From Acestrorhynchus altus (taxonomy: Eukaryota > Chordata > Actinopteri > Characiformes > Acestrorhynchidae), in NCBI GenBank assembly GCA_034509495.1, contig CM067522.1, positions 6,076,416 through 6,140,415 on the forward strand: a stretch of 64,000 nucleotides of DNA. Reading direction: 5' to 3'. Each line of letters starts with the position of its first letter. Within the stretch, counting starts at the first letter, position 1. Both the position numbers and the translations under genes were made by a program. Shown one piece after another: positions 1 through 10,989 of the stretch. The notes under the pieces are model-generated. The model did not search any database, was not told where the DNA came from, and saw only the letters and a program-made list of their open reading frames with translations.

Positions 1-89
<89 letters not shown>
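1..89. repeat. Compound microsatellite (TA)n(TG)n
   Basis: TA run at 1-32 followed by a TG run to 89 with one interruption near 40. The left edge is cut by the window start. Confidence 0.95.
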
Positions 90-92
<3 letters not shown>

Positions 93-912
93 ATGTTAAA
101 CAATCAAACTTTGTTATTTTACAGTACAAATGCTACATAATGTTGTTTGGAGCTAAGCTGATTATTTAGGCCATACAGTTGTTAAGAATTCACCCTAAAT
201 ATATAACATTAATAGACTTGACAAAAATGTGACCTGCTCAGTTTTAAAGCTTTCATTTGTGCCTGTTTATTCCAGTGATTATTTGCTCTGATTGCTCTTT
301 TTATATAATAGCATGAGGAACATGCATCTCAAACTGTACTGAAATTAATGCTTCAAGCAAGTTTCCCAAAATAATTGAAATATTTGAGATTATATTGCTC
401 ATTTGTACCATTACTAATATTTTGGAAGGTGAGCCACTCTCAACACAACATATCATCTAGTCTAGTCTAATGGTGTTGATATAAGTGTATCACGTACTGT
501 GGGTTTTTACACCTTCTTATGTTGACAATGGATCACCCATGAAAATATCTAGCAAGAACTGTCTCTCTGGTCAAGTGGACTAACACATTATTTAATAGTC
601 TCTGTACATTAGCAATCTATAAAACATAGAGGTTTCCAGTAAAGTGTCTGAAATCAGGATAAATGTAAGAAGGTAAAATAGAATGAAAGTGTTGACATGA
701 CATCTGTTTAAGTGGTTAACATTGTTTGTGTCTCATACAGAAGTTGGAAATGCAGTAAATTCTCCACGCAGCGTCAAGACTTTTCAAGCACTACAGACTT
801 CATCATTGGCAAAAATGACCAGGACGTTTTATTGAGGAACAATAGGGCATTACTGTAATAAAACATAGTTATGCTTGCCTTCTCTCTCACCTCCTCTCTT
901 TTTCATTCATTA
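90..912. other. Non-coding AT-rich 5' flank
   Basis: No open frame of note, RNA gene or recognisable repeat. AT-rich flank up to the Rex3 insertion site. Confidence 0.7.
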
Positions 913-919
913 ATTCATT

Positions 920-1468
920 TCATTCATCCATCCATCCATCCATCCATCCATCCATCTCCCCACCAGGGAGGCATCCAGGAGGCATCCTCACTAGATGCCT
1001 GAGCCACCCCAACTGGTTCCTCTTGACGTGGAAGAGCAGCAGCTCTACTCTGAGTCCTTCTTGGATGACTGAGCTTCTAACCCTATCTCTAAGGGAGAGC
1101 CCAGTCACCCTGTGTAGAAAACTCATTTCAACTGCTTGTATCCGTGATCTCGTTCTTTCGGTGATGAACCAAAGCTCATGGCCATAGATGAGGGTAGGGA
1201 CGTAGATCAACCAGTAAATCGAGAGCTTAACCTTTTGGCTCAGATCTCTTTTCACCACTACAGACCAGTACAGCGTCCGCATCACTGCTGACGCAGCAAC
1301 AATCCGCCTGTCGATCTCACGCTCCAGTTTTCCCTCATTCGTGAACAAGACCCCTAGATACTTAAACTCCTCCACTTCTGGAAGGACCTCATCCCTGACC
1401 TGGAGAAAGCACTCTATCCATTTCCAGCTCAAGACCATGGCCTCAGAGTTGGAGGCACTGATCTTCAT
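920..1468 (-). pseudogene. Rex3 reverse transcriptase C-terminal fragment
   Basis: About 180 codons open on the minus strand, holding VLPEVEEFKYLGVLFT, EREIDRRI, YVPTLIYGHELW, TERTRSRIQA and FLHRVTGLSLRD. This is the region downstream of the RT thumb that is highly conserved among Rex3 copies. It ends in the tail repeat, which translates as repeated MDGW. It is separated from the upstream RT part (1575-1817) by frame breaks, so it is a fragment of copy A and not a gene. Confidence 0.85.
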
Positions 1469-1574
1469 CCAGTCATCCAGTCAAAGCTGTAGATCACGAC
1501 CCGATGAAGCCCATAGGACCCCATCATCTGCAAACAACAGAGACGTGACCTTAAGATCACCAAGACGGATCCCC

Positions 1575-2361
1575 TCACCATCTGCGCCTAGAAATCCTGT
1601 CCATAAAAGTTATGAACAAAACCGGTGACAAAGGGCAGCCTCTCACCAGAAACAAGCTTGACTTACTGACACCAATGTGGAACAAGCTCTGACACCAGTC
1701 ATCCAGGGACCTAACAGCCCTTATCAAAGGGCCTGGTACCCCATTCTCCTGGAGTACCCCCACAGGGCTCCCCACAGGGACACGGTCAAATGCCTTCTCC
1801 AGATCCACAAAGCACATGTAGACCGTTTGGGCAAACTCCCATGCACCCTCTAGGATTCCCCTGAGAGTGTAGAGCTGGTCCAGTGTTCCACGACCAGGCC
1901 GAAATCCACACTGCTCCTCCTGGATCCGAGGTTTGACTATCCAACGGACCCTCCTCTCCAGAACCCCTGAATAGACCTTACAGGGAGGCTTAAGAATGTG
2001 ATCCCACTATAGTTGGAACACACTCTATGGTCCCCGTTTTTGAATAGGGGAACCACCACCCCGGTCTGCCAGTCCAGGGGAACTGCCCCTGATGTCCACG
2101 CAATATTGCAGAGTCGCGTAAGCCAGCACAACCCCACAATATCCAGAGCCTCAAGGAACTCCAGACGAATCTCATCCACCTCAGTAACCTCACCCCAGAG
2201 ATTGGAGGATCCAACCCAGAATCCCCAGGCTCCACTTCCTTGGTGGAAGACGTGCTAGTGGGATTGAGGAAGTCCTCAAAGTACTCTGCCAACCAACCCA
2301 CTACATCCCCAGTTGAGGTCAGCAGAACAACCCCCCCCACTGTAAACAGTGTTGGTGGCAT
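1575..2361 (-). pseudogene. Rex3 reverse transcriptase core fragments, copy A
   Basis: Several overlapping open pieces on the minus strand carry the RT palm. They include a segment with DEIRLEFLEALDIVG and WQTGVVVPLFKNGD (about 1937-2179), and one with MCFVDLEKAFDRVP and CPLSPVLFITFMDRISRR (1575-1817). The catalytic aspartate of motif A and the FADD downstream are retained, but the reading frame changes between pieces. This is decayed LINE coding sequence. Confidence 0.8.
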
Positions 2362-2414
2362 ATCGCTTCCCCTCAGGGGCGCCGGATGGTGGACCAGAAT
2401 CGCCTCGAGGGTAT

Positions 2415-2919
2415 TCAGAATTCTTTTTCCATGGTCTCTTCAAACTTTTCCAGCACCCGAGTTTTTGCCTCAGCAACCACCCGAGCTCTGTGCCGCTTGG
2501 AATGATATTTCCCATCATCTGCTTCTGAAGTCCCACAGGCCAAAAAGGCCCAATAGGAGTCTTTCTTCAGCCTGACAGCATCTCTCACCACTGGTGTCCA
2601 CCAGCGGGTTCGAGGGTTGCCACCATGACAGGCACCAGCAACCTTGCAGCCATAGCTCTGGTAAGCCGCCTCAACAATGGAGGCATGGAACATGGCCCAC
2701 TTGGACTCAATGTCCTCCGCCCCCCAGGTGTCCTGCCAGGTGTTCCCAGCAGACCCTCACAATAGGCTTGGGCCTGCCAGGTCTTACTAGCATCCTCCCC
2801 AACCTGCGATGCCAACTCACCACCAGATAGTGGTCAGTTGACACCTGCACCCCTCTCTTTACCTGAGTGTCCAAAACATGCAGCCACAGCTCAGATGACA
2901 CAACAACAATGTCTATCAT
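2415..2919 (-). pseudogene. Rex3 endonuclease C-terminus and linker, copy A
   Basis: The minus-strand frame at 2707-2919 reads IDIVVVSSELWLHVLDTQVK and then STDHYLVVSW, the last conserved block of the LINE endonuclease with its catalytic D/H pair. The frame at 2415-2693 carries the linker with ACHGGNPRTRWWTP and VRDAVRLKKDSY. The endonuclease N-terminus is missing through the deletion near 3120. Confidence 0.75.
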
Positions 2920-3585
2920 TTAACTATGGCCTAAGGTGTCCTGGTGCCAGGAGCACATATGGGCACCTTTATGCCTGATGCATGGTGTTAGTTATGGACA
3001 ATCCATGACGAGCACAGAAGTCCAATAACATAACTCCACTCAGGTTCAGATCAGGGGGATGTTCCTCCCAACCATGACCCTCCAGGTCTCACTGTTGTTG
3101 CCCGCATGGGCATTGAAGGTAACATTCCACATCCTTAGAGCCAGCTTTTGTAGCCGAGGATCGGATCGCCACGGTCCCCGCCTTTAGCCACCACCCATCT
3201 CCCATTGCACCCAACCCCCTTGGCCCCTCCTACAGGTGGTGAGCCCATGGGAAGGGGGATCCACGTTTCCTCTTCAGGCTGTGCCCAAAGCCCAACTAGC
3301 AGGCGCTCGGCAGCATGCCCCAACTCCAGGCCTGGCTCCAGAGTGGGGTTCCGGTGACCCGTGTCCGGGCAAGGAAACACTGTGTCCAAATTTCTCATAC
3401 ATCATAAGGGTTTTTTTCGGGTTGCACTTTGTCTGATCCCTCATCTAGGATCTGTCTGCCTTGGGTAACCCTTAACAGAGGCATGAAGCCCCCGACAGCA
3501 TAGCTCCTAGAATCATTGGGACACTCAAACCCCTCCACCACGTTAAGGTGGCAACTCATGGAGAGGGTTCATTCATTTCATTCAT

Positions 3586-4683
3586 TATTTTGGGTCAGAC
3601 CACAAACATAACAGCACATAGAAGATCTAGTGTTCTCCAAGTTGTTCTCTTGTACATAAGAGAACCACCTTCCATTTCAAAGACCACACTGGTAATTTAT
3701 TTATTTTTTATTTTTTAACTTCTTTTATGTAGCATGCTACTGCACATGAGGACAAGCTGCTTCAGCTCTGAAACACTTTCTTTACTTACATTTACTGACA
3801 AGGTATATAAGGTATGTTTTATTTACTTCACAAGCAAACACTTGTGACTAGATTGGTGAACTTTGACATGGATTAATAATTAACAAAAAGAAATGTAGCT
3901 GGAACAACCTAAATATATTAGACCAACTAGATGTTTTTGAGTAATATAAAATTGTCTTAATTGTCTTAGTTGGTCCTATATTCTAGGGATATCAGCAGAA
4001 CTTACAATATGCTTTCCATAGAACTTACATTTGGCCAATAATAATAATAGTAGTAAATATTAAGAGAAAAAATAAATGAATTTGACAAAGATTTGATCCA
4101 AATGTACTTGTGCCTACAATTTGTGTGGACTAAAAAATTCTTATGCTTCAGAAGTCCTGTTGGGAATTGATCATACAGAGTGTTTTTGAGCTGGAAATGC
4201 AATAATTTTGATGAGTATTTTTTTAATGATTAGATTGACAAGGATATTTACAATAATAAATTATCATCCAAATAAAAATAAATAAACAACCAGAATGTAA
4301 TTTATTATTTTTGTTGTTTACTTTTGTATCAGTAGTATCCCTTCTCATGACTTTTATTCCATTCCTATAACATTCCTTCCCTTCTCATTGGCCTCTATAT
4401 CCCAATCTGATCAGTCAGAGTCTGCATGCAGGTTGAGCATGTTTATGTGAATAGAGCAGTAAACATGCACTGGAAGCTCCTTTGGTATTGAAACTGCGAT
4501 TTTATTCAGTTGGAAAAGAGTGAATTTTAGCTGTTTTCTGAACTGGATTACTCACTTATAATTTGTTACACACTCTGATCCTGTGTTATGAAGTCTAGAA
4601 AATGACATGTAACTGCACACAAAGTGTGGATTTTGGGATCTACGAGTTAAAGCATTTTGCGGTCTGCTCTTGTCCTGAACTGA
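3586..4683. other. Non-coding AT-rich flank
   Basis: AT-rich sequence between Rex3 copy A and the Harbinger remnant. It includes a short imperfect AAT run near 4038-4060. Nothing else recognisable. Confidence 0.65.
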
Positions 4684-6297
4684 CCTGGGGTGAGTTTGCT
4701 TAGTGAATAATGAGTGAACTAATGAAGGAAGTGAGCCAATTCAGTGAGCATTTCCCAAAGAGCTTCATAAACTGAAAGTTAATGACTGAGTTCAAAGATT
4801 GACCTTAAATACCGTGCTTAGTCAAATGCTAAACATTGATTCAATGAGTGAATGAGTAAATATACAGTATTTACTCACTATTATGACTGAAAAATATGGA
4901 AATGTGTTAGAAAATGTCATTTTATTGATAATATCTGAATGGCTGAGGGTTGTTCTTCTGCATAGTGAAATTCTCACGAGCACATATATGACAATATAAA
5001 TCGATTATAATCTTTCCAAATTTAATCCAGACATAAGCCCACCAGAGCACAAAAATGTTTAATTTGGGTTTGTTTTTAATTCCTGTTTATTTTATTGTAT
5101 TTATTTCATTTGTATATTTGTATTTTATTGTTGTTAAAATATTTGTATTACAAACATAAATAATATAAATTTATATTATAGGCAATAAAATAAATGAATA
5201 ATGACAATAATATTAAAAATATATATTTCAGGCATTGAAATCCACCCATGAAACCCCTCTTTTGTATAGTGTTTCACTATGTAATGAAGAAGGAAGGTGA
5301 ATGCAACAGATTTGCAATAATGATTTGTGAAGGCATCTGAAGTACATCTTTAGTGTGCCTGGAGGGAAGTCAAGAATGTTGTGTCTCCACCAGTGTGCAC
5401 TGTTAAACATCTCCTGAGCTGTGTTTTTGGTTCAGCACAGGCACCTGTTATCATCCAGCAAAAATCCACAAGCAATCGCTCCATCATTTGCCCAGATGAA
5501 TGCATCGTACTCTCAGGCCACTTCACCACAATGTCAGTAAAGAGCCCTTGCTGTTTACATGTGAGCTGCACATTCACTGCAAAGACCCCTTTTCGACATG
5601 AGTAGATGGGATTCAATAGTCTGGGACTATGTACAGGAATAAGCATCCCACCCAATGCCCCTACAACCCCACATACAATTCCATTTCTTTTCTTGTAAAT
5701 CCGGGCTGTGTTATAGGTGCATGTGTAGCATAGTAAGGCTTTAGTGACAGAATGTGCAGACTTAAAAGACAGTGACATTGCTAAACCCATGAGCTTCAAT
5801 AAATGTCTGCAGAACATCACCTGTGGCATAGCAACAGAGGTTTGAGGCATCATAACTATTACACCTTCTAGGCCATTTATGTATTAGATAATTTATTTTT
5901 TGCCCACGAAAAAAGACTATACTGAGAGTGAAGTGAACTTATGAGTATATAATTGAATATAAAATAATCAACAATAGCAATAAGAAGAATTATCATTAAT
6001 AGTATTAATAATATTACTAGTTGTTATTTTTATTTTTGTCATGATTAGATTTTTCTTCCTCTTATTATATAAAATTGTTATTTTAGAACATGCAAATTTC
6101 TCTCTTCAGATTTGGTGGCCCCTGGTTTTTAGTTACTGAAATGCAAAATTCTCTTCAAGAAGTAATAATGAGTGAAAAATGAGCCAGAATACTTGTTAAT
6201 TTATGAGCGAGTTCATATAGTACTTAAGTTAAACAATCTTTCGTATTAGCTAAAAAATTACTAAGCATTATGAAGCTTTTGGATAACTCACCCCTGA
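4684..6297 (-). mobile_element. PIF/Harbinger DNA transposon remnant, copy 1
   Basis: Bounded by inverted GGGGTGAGTT / AACTCACCCC ends near 4687 and 6284-6293. It contains a decayed transposase reading on the minus strand. A second, diverged copy in the same orientation lies at about 17754-19440; shared stretches include the region after the left end, the transposase segment and its flanks. Exact outer ends and the expected 3-bp target duplication are not clear. Confidence 0.6.
5350..5853 (-). pseudogene. Decayed Harbinger (HARBI1-like) transposase DDE domain
   Basis: A 167-codon minus-strand frame. Residues about 60-125 align by eye to the HARBI1-like nuclease core: ARIYKKRNGIVCGVVGALGG, then YSCRKGVFAVNVQLTC, then FTDIVVKWPES followed by TMHSS. 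In active members the first block reads G.IDGTH and the last WPGS.HDS, so both catalytic aspartates appear to be lost (GALGG and MHSS here). That fits a dead transposase. The ends of the open frame do not resemble the family, so the true coding segment is shorter. I judged homology from motif memory only. Confidence 0.6.
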
Positions 6298-6344
6298 TCT
6301 GATTACTTTCACAATGAATACATACTCAATAAATTTTTTTATAC

Positions 6345-6378
<34 letters not shown>

Positions 6379-7717
6379 GACTGAATGTATACTGATTACA
6401 TTTTATACATATTGAACACATACTGAATATGTTTTTCATATTGAATATATTGTATTCATACTAAATACATACCAAATACATACTGTTTTTTTTTTAAATA
6501 CTGAATATATACTGAAATCCTTTCTATTCCTCCTGGATATATTTTCTTTCATACTGATCTCACACTGAATACATTTATTATTCTATTATTGAATATGTTT
6601 ATTTTCATTCTGGAAACATTTACTTTGATTCTGAATACATTTCTGTTCATACTGAACACATTTTTTTCATACTGGATGTACTTTCTTTCAAACTAGATAC
6701 ATACTGAATACATTTCAGTTCATATTGGATACATATTCTATTCTATTCTATTCTATTAATATAACTAATAAAGTTATATTCTATTCTGTTTTATTCTACA
6801 TACTGAATACATTTATATTCATACTGGAAAAATACTTTCATACTGGATACATACTGAAAACATTTCAGTTCATACTGAATGCATTTCTATTCATACTGGA
6901 TATATTTACTTTCATACTGAATACATTTCATTTCATAATGAATATATTTCTGTTCATACTTGATATACTTTCTTTCATACTGGGTACATACTGAAAACAT
7001 TTCTATTCATACTGGATACATACTGAATGTATTTCAGTTCATACTGGATACATATCTAATACATTTCAGCTCATGCTGAATATAGTGGATATACTTACTT
7101 TCATACTGAATGAATACATTTCTTTTCATACTTAAATAATTTATTTTCATACTGGATATATTTACTTCCATACTAAATACATACTGAATAAATTTATTTT
7201 CATACTGGATACATTTTTATATTGAATACTAACTGAAGGCATTTCTATTCATAGTGAATATTTATTTACTTTCATTATGAATATATACTGAATGCATTTC
7301 AGTTCATACTGGGTGTTCCTACTTTCATACTGGATTTTTATATATTTCTAGTCATGCTAGATTTTTTACTTTCATACTTAATACATACTAATTGCATTTC
7401 TATTCATACTGGGTGTTTTTTTTCATACAGAGTATATACTAAATACATTTTTATTCATACTTGGTATAATCACTTTCATGCTGAATACATACTGAATACT
7501 CAGTTCATACTGGATGTTTTTCCTTTCATACTGAATACATTTCTATGCATACTGGGTATATTTACTTTTATACTGACTACATACTGAATACATTTCTATG
7601 AATACTGAATATATTTACTTTTATACTGAATACATTTCAGTTCATACTGGGAGTTTTTATTTTCATACTGAATACATATTGAACACATTTCTATTCATAA
7701 TTGATATATTTACTTTC
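6298..7717. repeat. Degenerate tandem array (CATACTGAATACAT family), left part
   Basis: A long run of diverged repeats built on the core CATACTGRATAYAT. The core alternates with TTTCTATTCATACTGGATAT and ATTTACTTTCATACTG segments to give a nested period of roughly 25-50 bp. It includes a pure AT run at 6348-6376. Open frames in it, such as 6725-6994 (repeated FILNTF / FILDIF), are a by-product of the repeat and not a gene. The array resumes after the Rex3 insertion at 10239. Confidence 0.85.
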
Positions 7718-7754
7718 CCCTCCTTGAACTGCCACCTTAACGTGGTGGAGGGGT

Positions 7755-8108
7755 TTGAGTGCTAGAATGATCCAAGGAGCTATGTTGCCCAGGGGTTCTT
7801 ACCCCCTGTCAGGATGTGACACCTGGAGAGGGGTGATTGGGAGGAACGGCCTCCCCGATCAGAACCCGAGTGGAGTTCTGTTGTTGGACTTCTGTACCAG
7901 TTATGGATTGTCCATAACGAACACCATGTTCGAACATAGAGGCATTCATAAGTGCACATGGCACCAGGACACCCTAGGCCGGAGATCAATGATAGACTTT
8001 GTTGTCGTCTCATCTGATCTCCGGCCCTATGTCTTGGACACTCAGGTGAAGAGAGGGGAAGAGCTGTCAACCGATCACTACCTGGTGGTGAGTTGGATCC
8101 GATGGTGA
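7755..8108 (+). pseudogene. Rex3 endonuclease C-terminal fragment, copy B
   Basis: A plus-strand frame with DTWRGVIGRNGLPDQNPSGV, then LLLDFC, YGLSITNTMFEHRGIHKCTW, DTLGRRSMIDFVVVSSDLRP and STDHYLVVSWIRW. This is the second half of the LINE endonuclease with the terminal catalytic D/H. The first half is absent: leader sequence is joined directly to this part. Confidence 0.8.
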
Positions 8109-8142
8109 AGGGGCAGGCTGGAGAGACCTGGCAGGCCGAAAT

Positions 8143-8613
8143 GTGTTCTTGGGGTCTGCTGGGAACATCTGGCTGAGCCCCCTGTCAGAGAAGCTTTCAA
8201 CTCCCACCTCCAGGGAGTGCTTTTCACAGCTACCTGGGGAGGCTGGGGACATCGAGTCCGAGTGGACCAGGTTCTCAGTCTCCATTGTTGATGCGGCCGC
8301 CCGGAGCTGTGGGCGTAAGGTCGCAGGTGCCTGCCGTGGCGGCAATCCCCGAACCCGGTGGTGGACCACGGAAGTAAGGGATGCCGTCAAGCTGAAGAAG
8401 AAGACCTATCAGGCCATGCTGGCCTCTGGGTCTTCCGACGCAGCCGACAGGTACCGGGGGGCTAAGCGTGCTGCAGCTTGTGCGGTCAAGGAAGCAAAAA
8501 ACCAGGTGCTGGGAGGAGTTTGGAGAGGCCTTGGAGAAGGATTATCAGTCGGCCCCAAAGCGATTCTGGCAAACCATCCGGCGCCTCAGAAGGGGGAAGC
8601 AGTATCATGCTGA
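8143..8613 (+). pseudogene. Rex3 inter-domain linker fragment, copy B
   Basis: An open frame holding ACRGGNPRTRWWTTEVRDAV, KLKKKTYQAML and RYRGAKRAAACAVKEAK, the region between endonuclease and RT in Rex3. It is followed, after frame changes, by the segment at 8638-8853 (TSTGDIVGRWKEYFEDLLNP), which leads into the RT domain. Confidence 0.8.
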
Positions 8614-8816
8614 CACTGTTTACAGGGTGGGAGGCTGTTGACCTCGACTGGGGATATTGTTGGGCGGTGGAAGGAATACTTTGAGGATCTCCTGAACCCC
8701 ACCGTCATGTCTTCCGATGAAGAAGGTGAGGCTGAGGACTCTGAGGTGGACTCGCCCATCACCCGGGCCGAAGTCACTGAGGTAGTCTGCAAGCTGTTCA
8801 GTGGTGGGGCCCAAGG

Positions 8817-10212
8817 GTGCATGAGATCCGCCTGGTGTATCTCAAGTTACTAGATGCTGTTGGGTTGTCTTGGCTGACACGCCTCTGCAGCATCGAGTGG
8901 CGGACGGGGACAGTGCCCCTGGAGTGGCAGACTGGGGTGGTGGTTCCCCTGTTTAAAAAGGGGGACCGGAGAGTGTGTTCCAACTATAGGGGGATCTTCT
9001 CAGCCTCCCCGGGAAAGTCTACGGAGGGTACTGGAGAGAGGAATTTGGCCGTTTGTCGAACCTTGGATTCAGGAGGAACAATGCAAGCCGCCTGGCCGAG
9101 GAACACTGGACCAGAGGTGCTTGAGGGCCTATGGGAGTTTGCTGCCCAACCAGTCCACATGTGTTTTGTGACTTGGAGAAAAGCATTCGACCATGGTCCC
9201 TCGGGCATTCCTGTGGGGTGTTCCGGGAATATGGTCCGGGGCCCTTGGCGCGGGCTGTCGGTCTTTGTACAACCGGAGCAGGGAGCTGGTTCGCATTGCT
9301 GGCAGTAAATCGGGCCTGTTCCGTGAATGTTGGACTCGCAGGCTGCCTCGTCACCGTTTCGTTCATAATTCGCGGGACAGAATTTCTAGCAGCCAGGGGC
9401 CGGAGGGGGTCCAGTTCGGGAACCACAGGATATCATCTCTGCTTTTTGCGGATGATGTTGTCCTGATGGCTTCTTCAGGCCAGGACCTTCAGCAGGCACT
9501 GGAATGGTTCATAGCCGAGTGTGAAGCGGCTGGGATACGAATCAGCACCTCCAAATCTGAGGCCATGGTTCTCGACCGGAAGAGGGTGGCTTGCCCCGTC
9601 CAGATCGGTGGAGCTGTCCTGCCCCAAGTAGAGGAGTTCAAGTATCTCGTGGTCTTGTTCACGAGTGGGGGTGAGAGGGAGCGTGAGATTGACAGGCGGA
9701 TCGGTGCTGCCGCTGCAGTCATGCGGTCGGTGTATCAGTCCGTTGGGGTGAAGAAGGAGCTGAGCCAAAAGGCGAAGCTCTCGATTTACCGGTCAGTCTA
9801 CGTTCCTACCCTCACCTATGGTCATGAGCTGTGGGTAATGACCGAAAGGACAAGATCGCGGATACAAGCGGCTGAAATGAGTTTCCTCCGTAGGGTGGCC
9901 GGGCGCTCCCTTAGAGATAAGGTGAGATCCTCGGTGACCTGGGAGGAGCTCAGAGTAGAGCCCCTGCTCCTCTACATCGAGAGGAGCCAGTTGAAGTGGC
10001 TCCCTGGATGTCTCCCTAGGGAGGTGTTCCAGCCACTTTCCCCTGGGAGGAGACCGTGGGGTAGACCCAGGACACGCTGGAGGGACTATGTCTCTTGGCT
10101 GGCCTGGGAACGCCTCGGGGTCCCTCCCAAGGAGCTGGCTGAGGTGTCGGGGGAGAGTGAGGTCTGGGCATCCCTGCTCAGACTGCTGCCCCCGCGACCC
10201 AGCCTCGGATAA
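8817..10212 (+). pseudogene. Rex3 reverse transcriptase and C-terminal region, copy B
   Basis: Two frames cover this. 8817-9308 begins HEIRLVYLKLLDAVGLSWLT and has WQTGVVVPLFKKGDRRVCSN; it goes out of frame around motif A. 9193-10212 (339 codons) contains SLLFADDVVLMASS, then VEEFKYLVVLFTSGGERERE, YVPTLTYGHELWVMTERTRS, LSIYRS, and WGRPRTRWRDYVSWLAWERL near the end. The second frame is complete from RT motif C to the normal C-terminus but lacks motifs A and B in frame, so it cannot be an active RT. Confidence 0.85.
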
Positions 10213-10238
10213 GCGGCAGAATACGGACGGACGGACGG

Positions 10239-10915
10239 ATATTTACTTTCATACTGAATACATACTGAATACATTTATATCCATACAGGACATATTTACT
10301 TTCATACTGAATACATACTGAATACATTTCATATCATAGTGAATATATTTATTTTCATACTTGATATATTTACTTTCCTACTGAATGTGAATACATTTAT
10401 TTTCATCTAGAATACATAATGAATATCTTTTGGTTGATACTGGATGTTTTTACACACTGAATACATACTGAATACATTTATATGCATACTGGGTATATTT
10501 ACTTTCATTATGAATACATACTGAATACATCTCAGTTAATACTGTGTGTTTTTACTTTCATACTTAATAGATACTGAATACATTTCTGTTCATACTGGAT
10601 ATTTTTACTTTCATACTGAACACATACTGAATATGTTTAAGTTCATGCTGGGTGCTTTTATTTTCATACTGAATACAATTATATCCATACTGGACATATT
10701 TACTTTCATACTGAATACATACTGAATACATTTCATGTCATAGTGAATACATTTGTGTTCGTACTGGGTATTTTATTTCCATACTGAATACATTTATATT
10801 CATACTGGATATATTTACTTTCATTCTGACTACATACTGAATATATTTCAGTTCATACTGAGTGTTTTTATTTTCATGCTGCATTATTGCATACATTAGT
10901 AGAATACATTTCAGT
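10239..10915. repeat. Degenerate tandem array, right part
   Basis: Continuation of the CATACTGAATACAT array after the Rex3 insertion, with the same alternating blocks. It ends about 10 bp before the CT tract, so the array reaches to within roughly 75 bp of the CpG-rich exon 1 block. Confidence 0.85.
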
Positions 10916-10924
10916 TATTATCGA

Positions 10925-10928
10925 TCTC

Positions 10929-10986
<58 letters not shown>
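10925..10986. repeat. (CT)n tract abutting the EDIL3 CpG block
   Basis: An almost pure CT run of about 60 bp on the immediate upstream edge of the CpG-rich exon 1 block. Polypyrimidine/GAGA tracts at promoters can bind GAGA-type factors or form triplex DNA. Here that is only a possibility. Confidence 0.9.

Positions 10987-10989
<3 letters not shown>

Larger units (their letters stand above)
928..3570 (-). mobile_element. Rex3-type RTE LINE, copy A (minus strand, internally deleted)
   Basis: A non-LTR retrotransposon of the fish Rex3/RTE group. The 3' end is at the left with a (GATG)n tail (read as CATC at 928-956). The 5' end lies near 3567. A perfect 15-bp target duplication, ATTCATTTCATTCAT, sits at 913-927 and 3571-3585. 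On the minus strand the order is: 5' leader; a remnant of the apurinic-type endonuclease with the STDH motif (inside 2707-2919); reverse transcriptase with GVVVPLF (near 2060), motif A DLEKAFDRV and motif B RGCPLSP (1575-1817), and FADD (1523-1534); then the C-terminal region (920-1468). The stretch around 1622-1640 matches, as I recall, the standard Rex3 forward PCR primer site. A deletion near 3119-3120 removes most of the N-terminal endonuclease, and the coding frame is broken by several frameshifts and stops. A dead copy. Confidence 0.9.
7718..10238 (+). mobile_element. Rex3-type RTE LINE, copy B (plus strand, internally deleted)
   Basis: A Rex3-type LINE inserted in the tandem array. Its 5' end resembles that of copy A (GCCACCTTAACGTGGTGGAG near 7731) and the 3' tail is (GGAC)n at about 10224-10238. 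ATATTTACTTTC occurs on both sides (7706-7717 and 10239-10250), but it is also an array motif, so it is only a probable target duplication. In order: a short leader, a junction near 7813-7820 that skips the endonuclease N-terminus, the endonuclease C-terminus (STDHYLVVSW), the linker, reverse transcriptase with FADD at 9445-9456, and the C-terminal region to 10212. The segment 8925-8944 matches, as I recall, the standard Rex3 reverse primer site. Motif A near 9165-9195 has compensating one-base indels that destroy the DLEKAFD reading. A dead copy, but it retains long open stretches. Confidence 0.9.

Noticed and set aside
6725..7587. Frames rich in FILNTF/FILDIF that look like a repeat membrane protein
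   Set aside because: They are translations of the CATACTGAATACAT tandem array; the frame depends on the repeat and not on selection.
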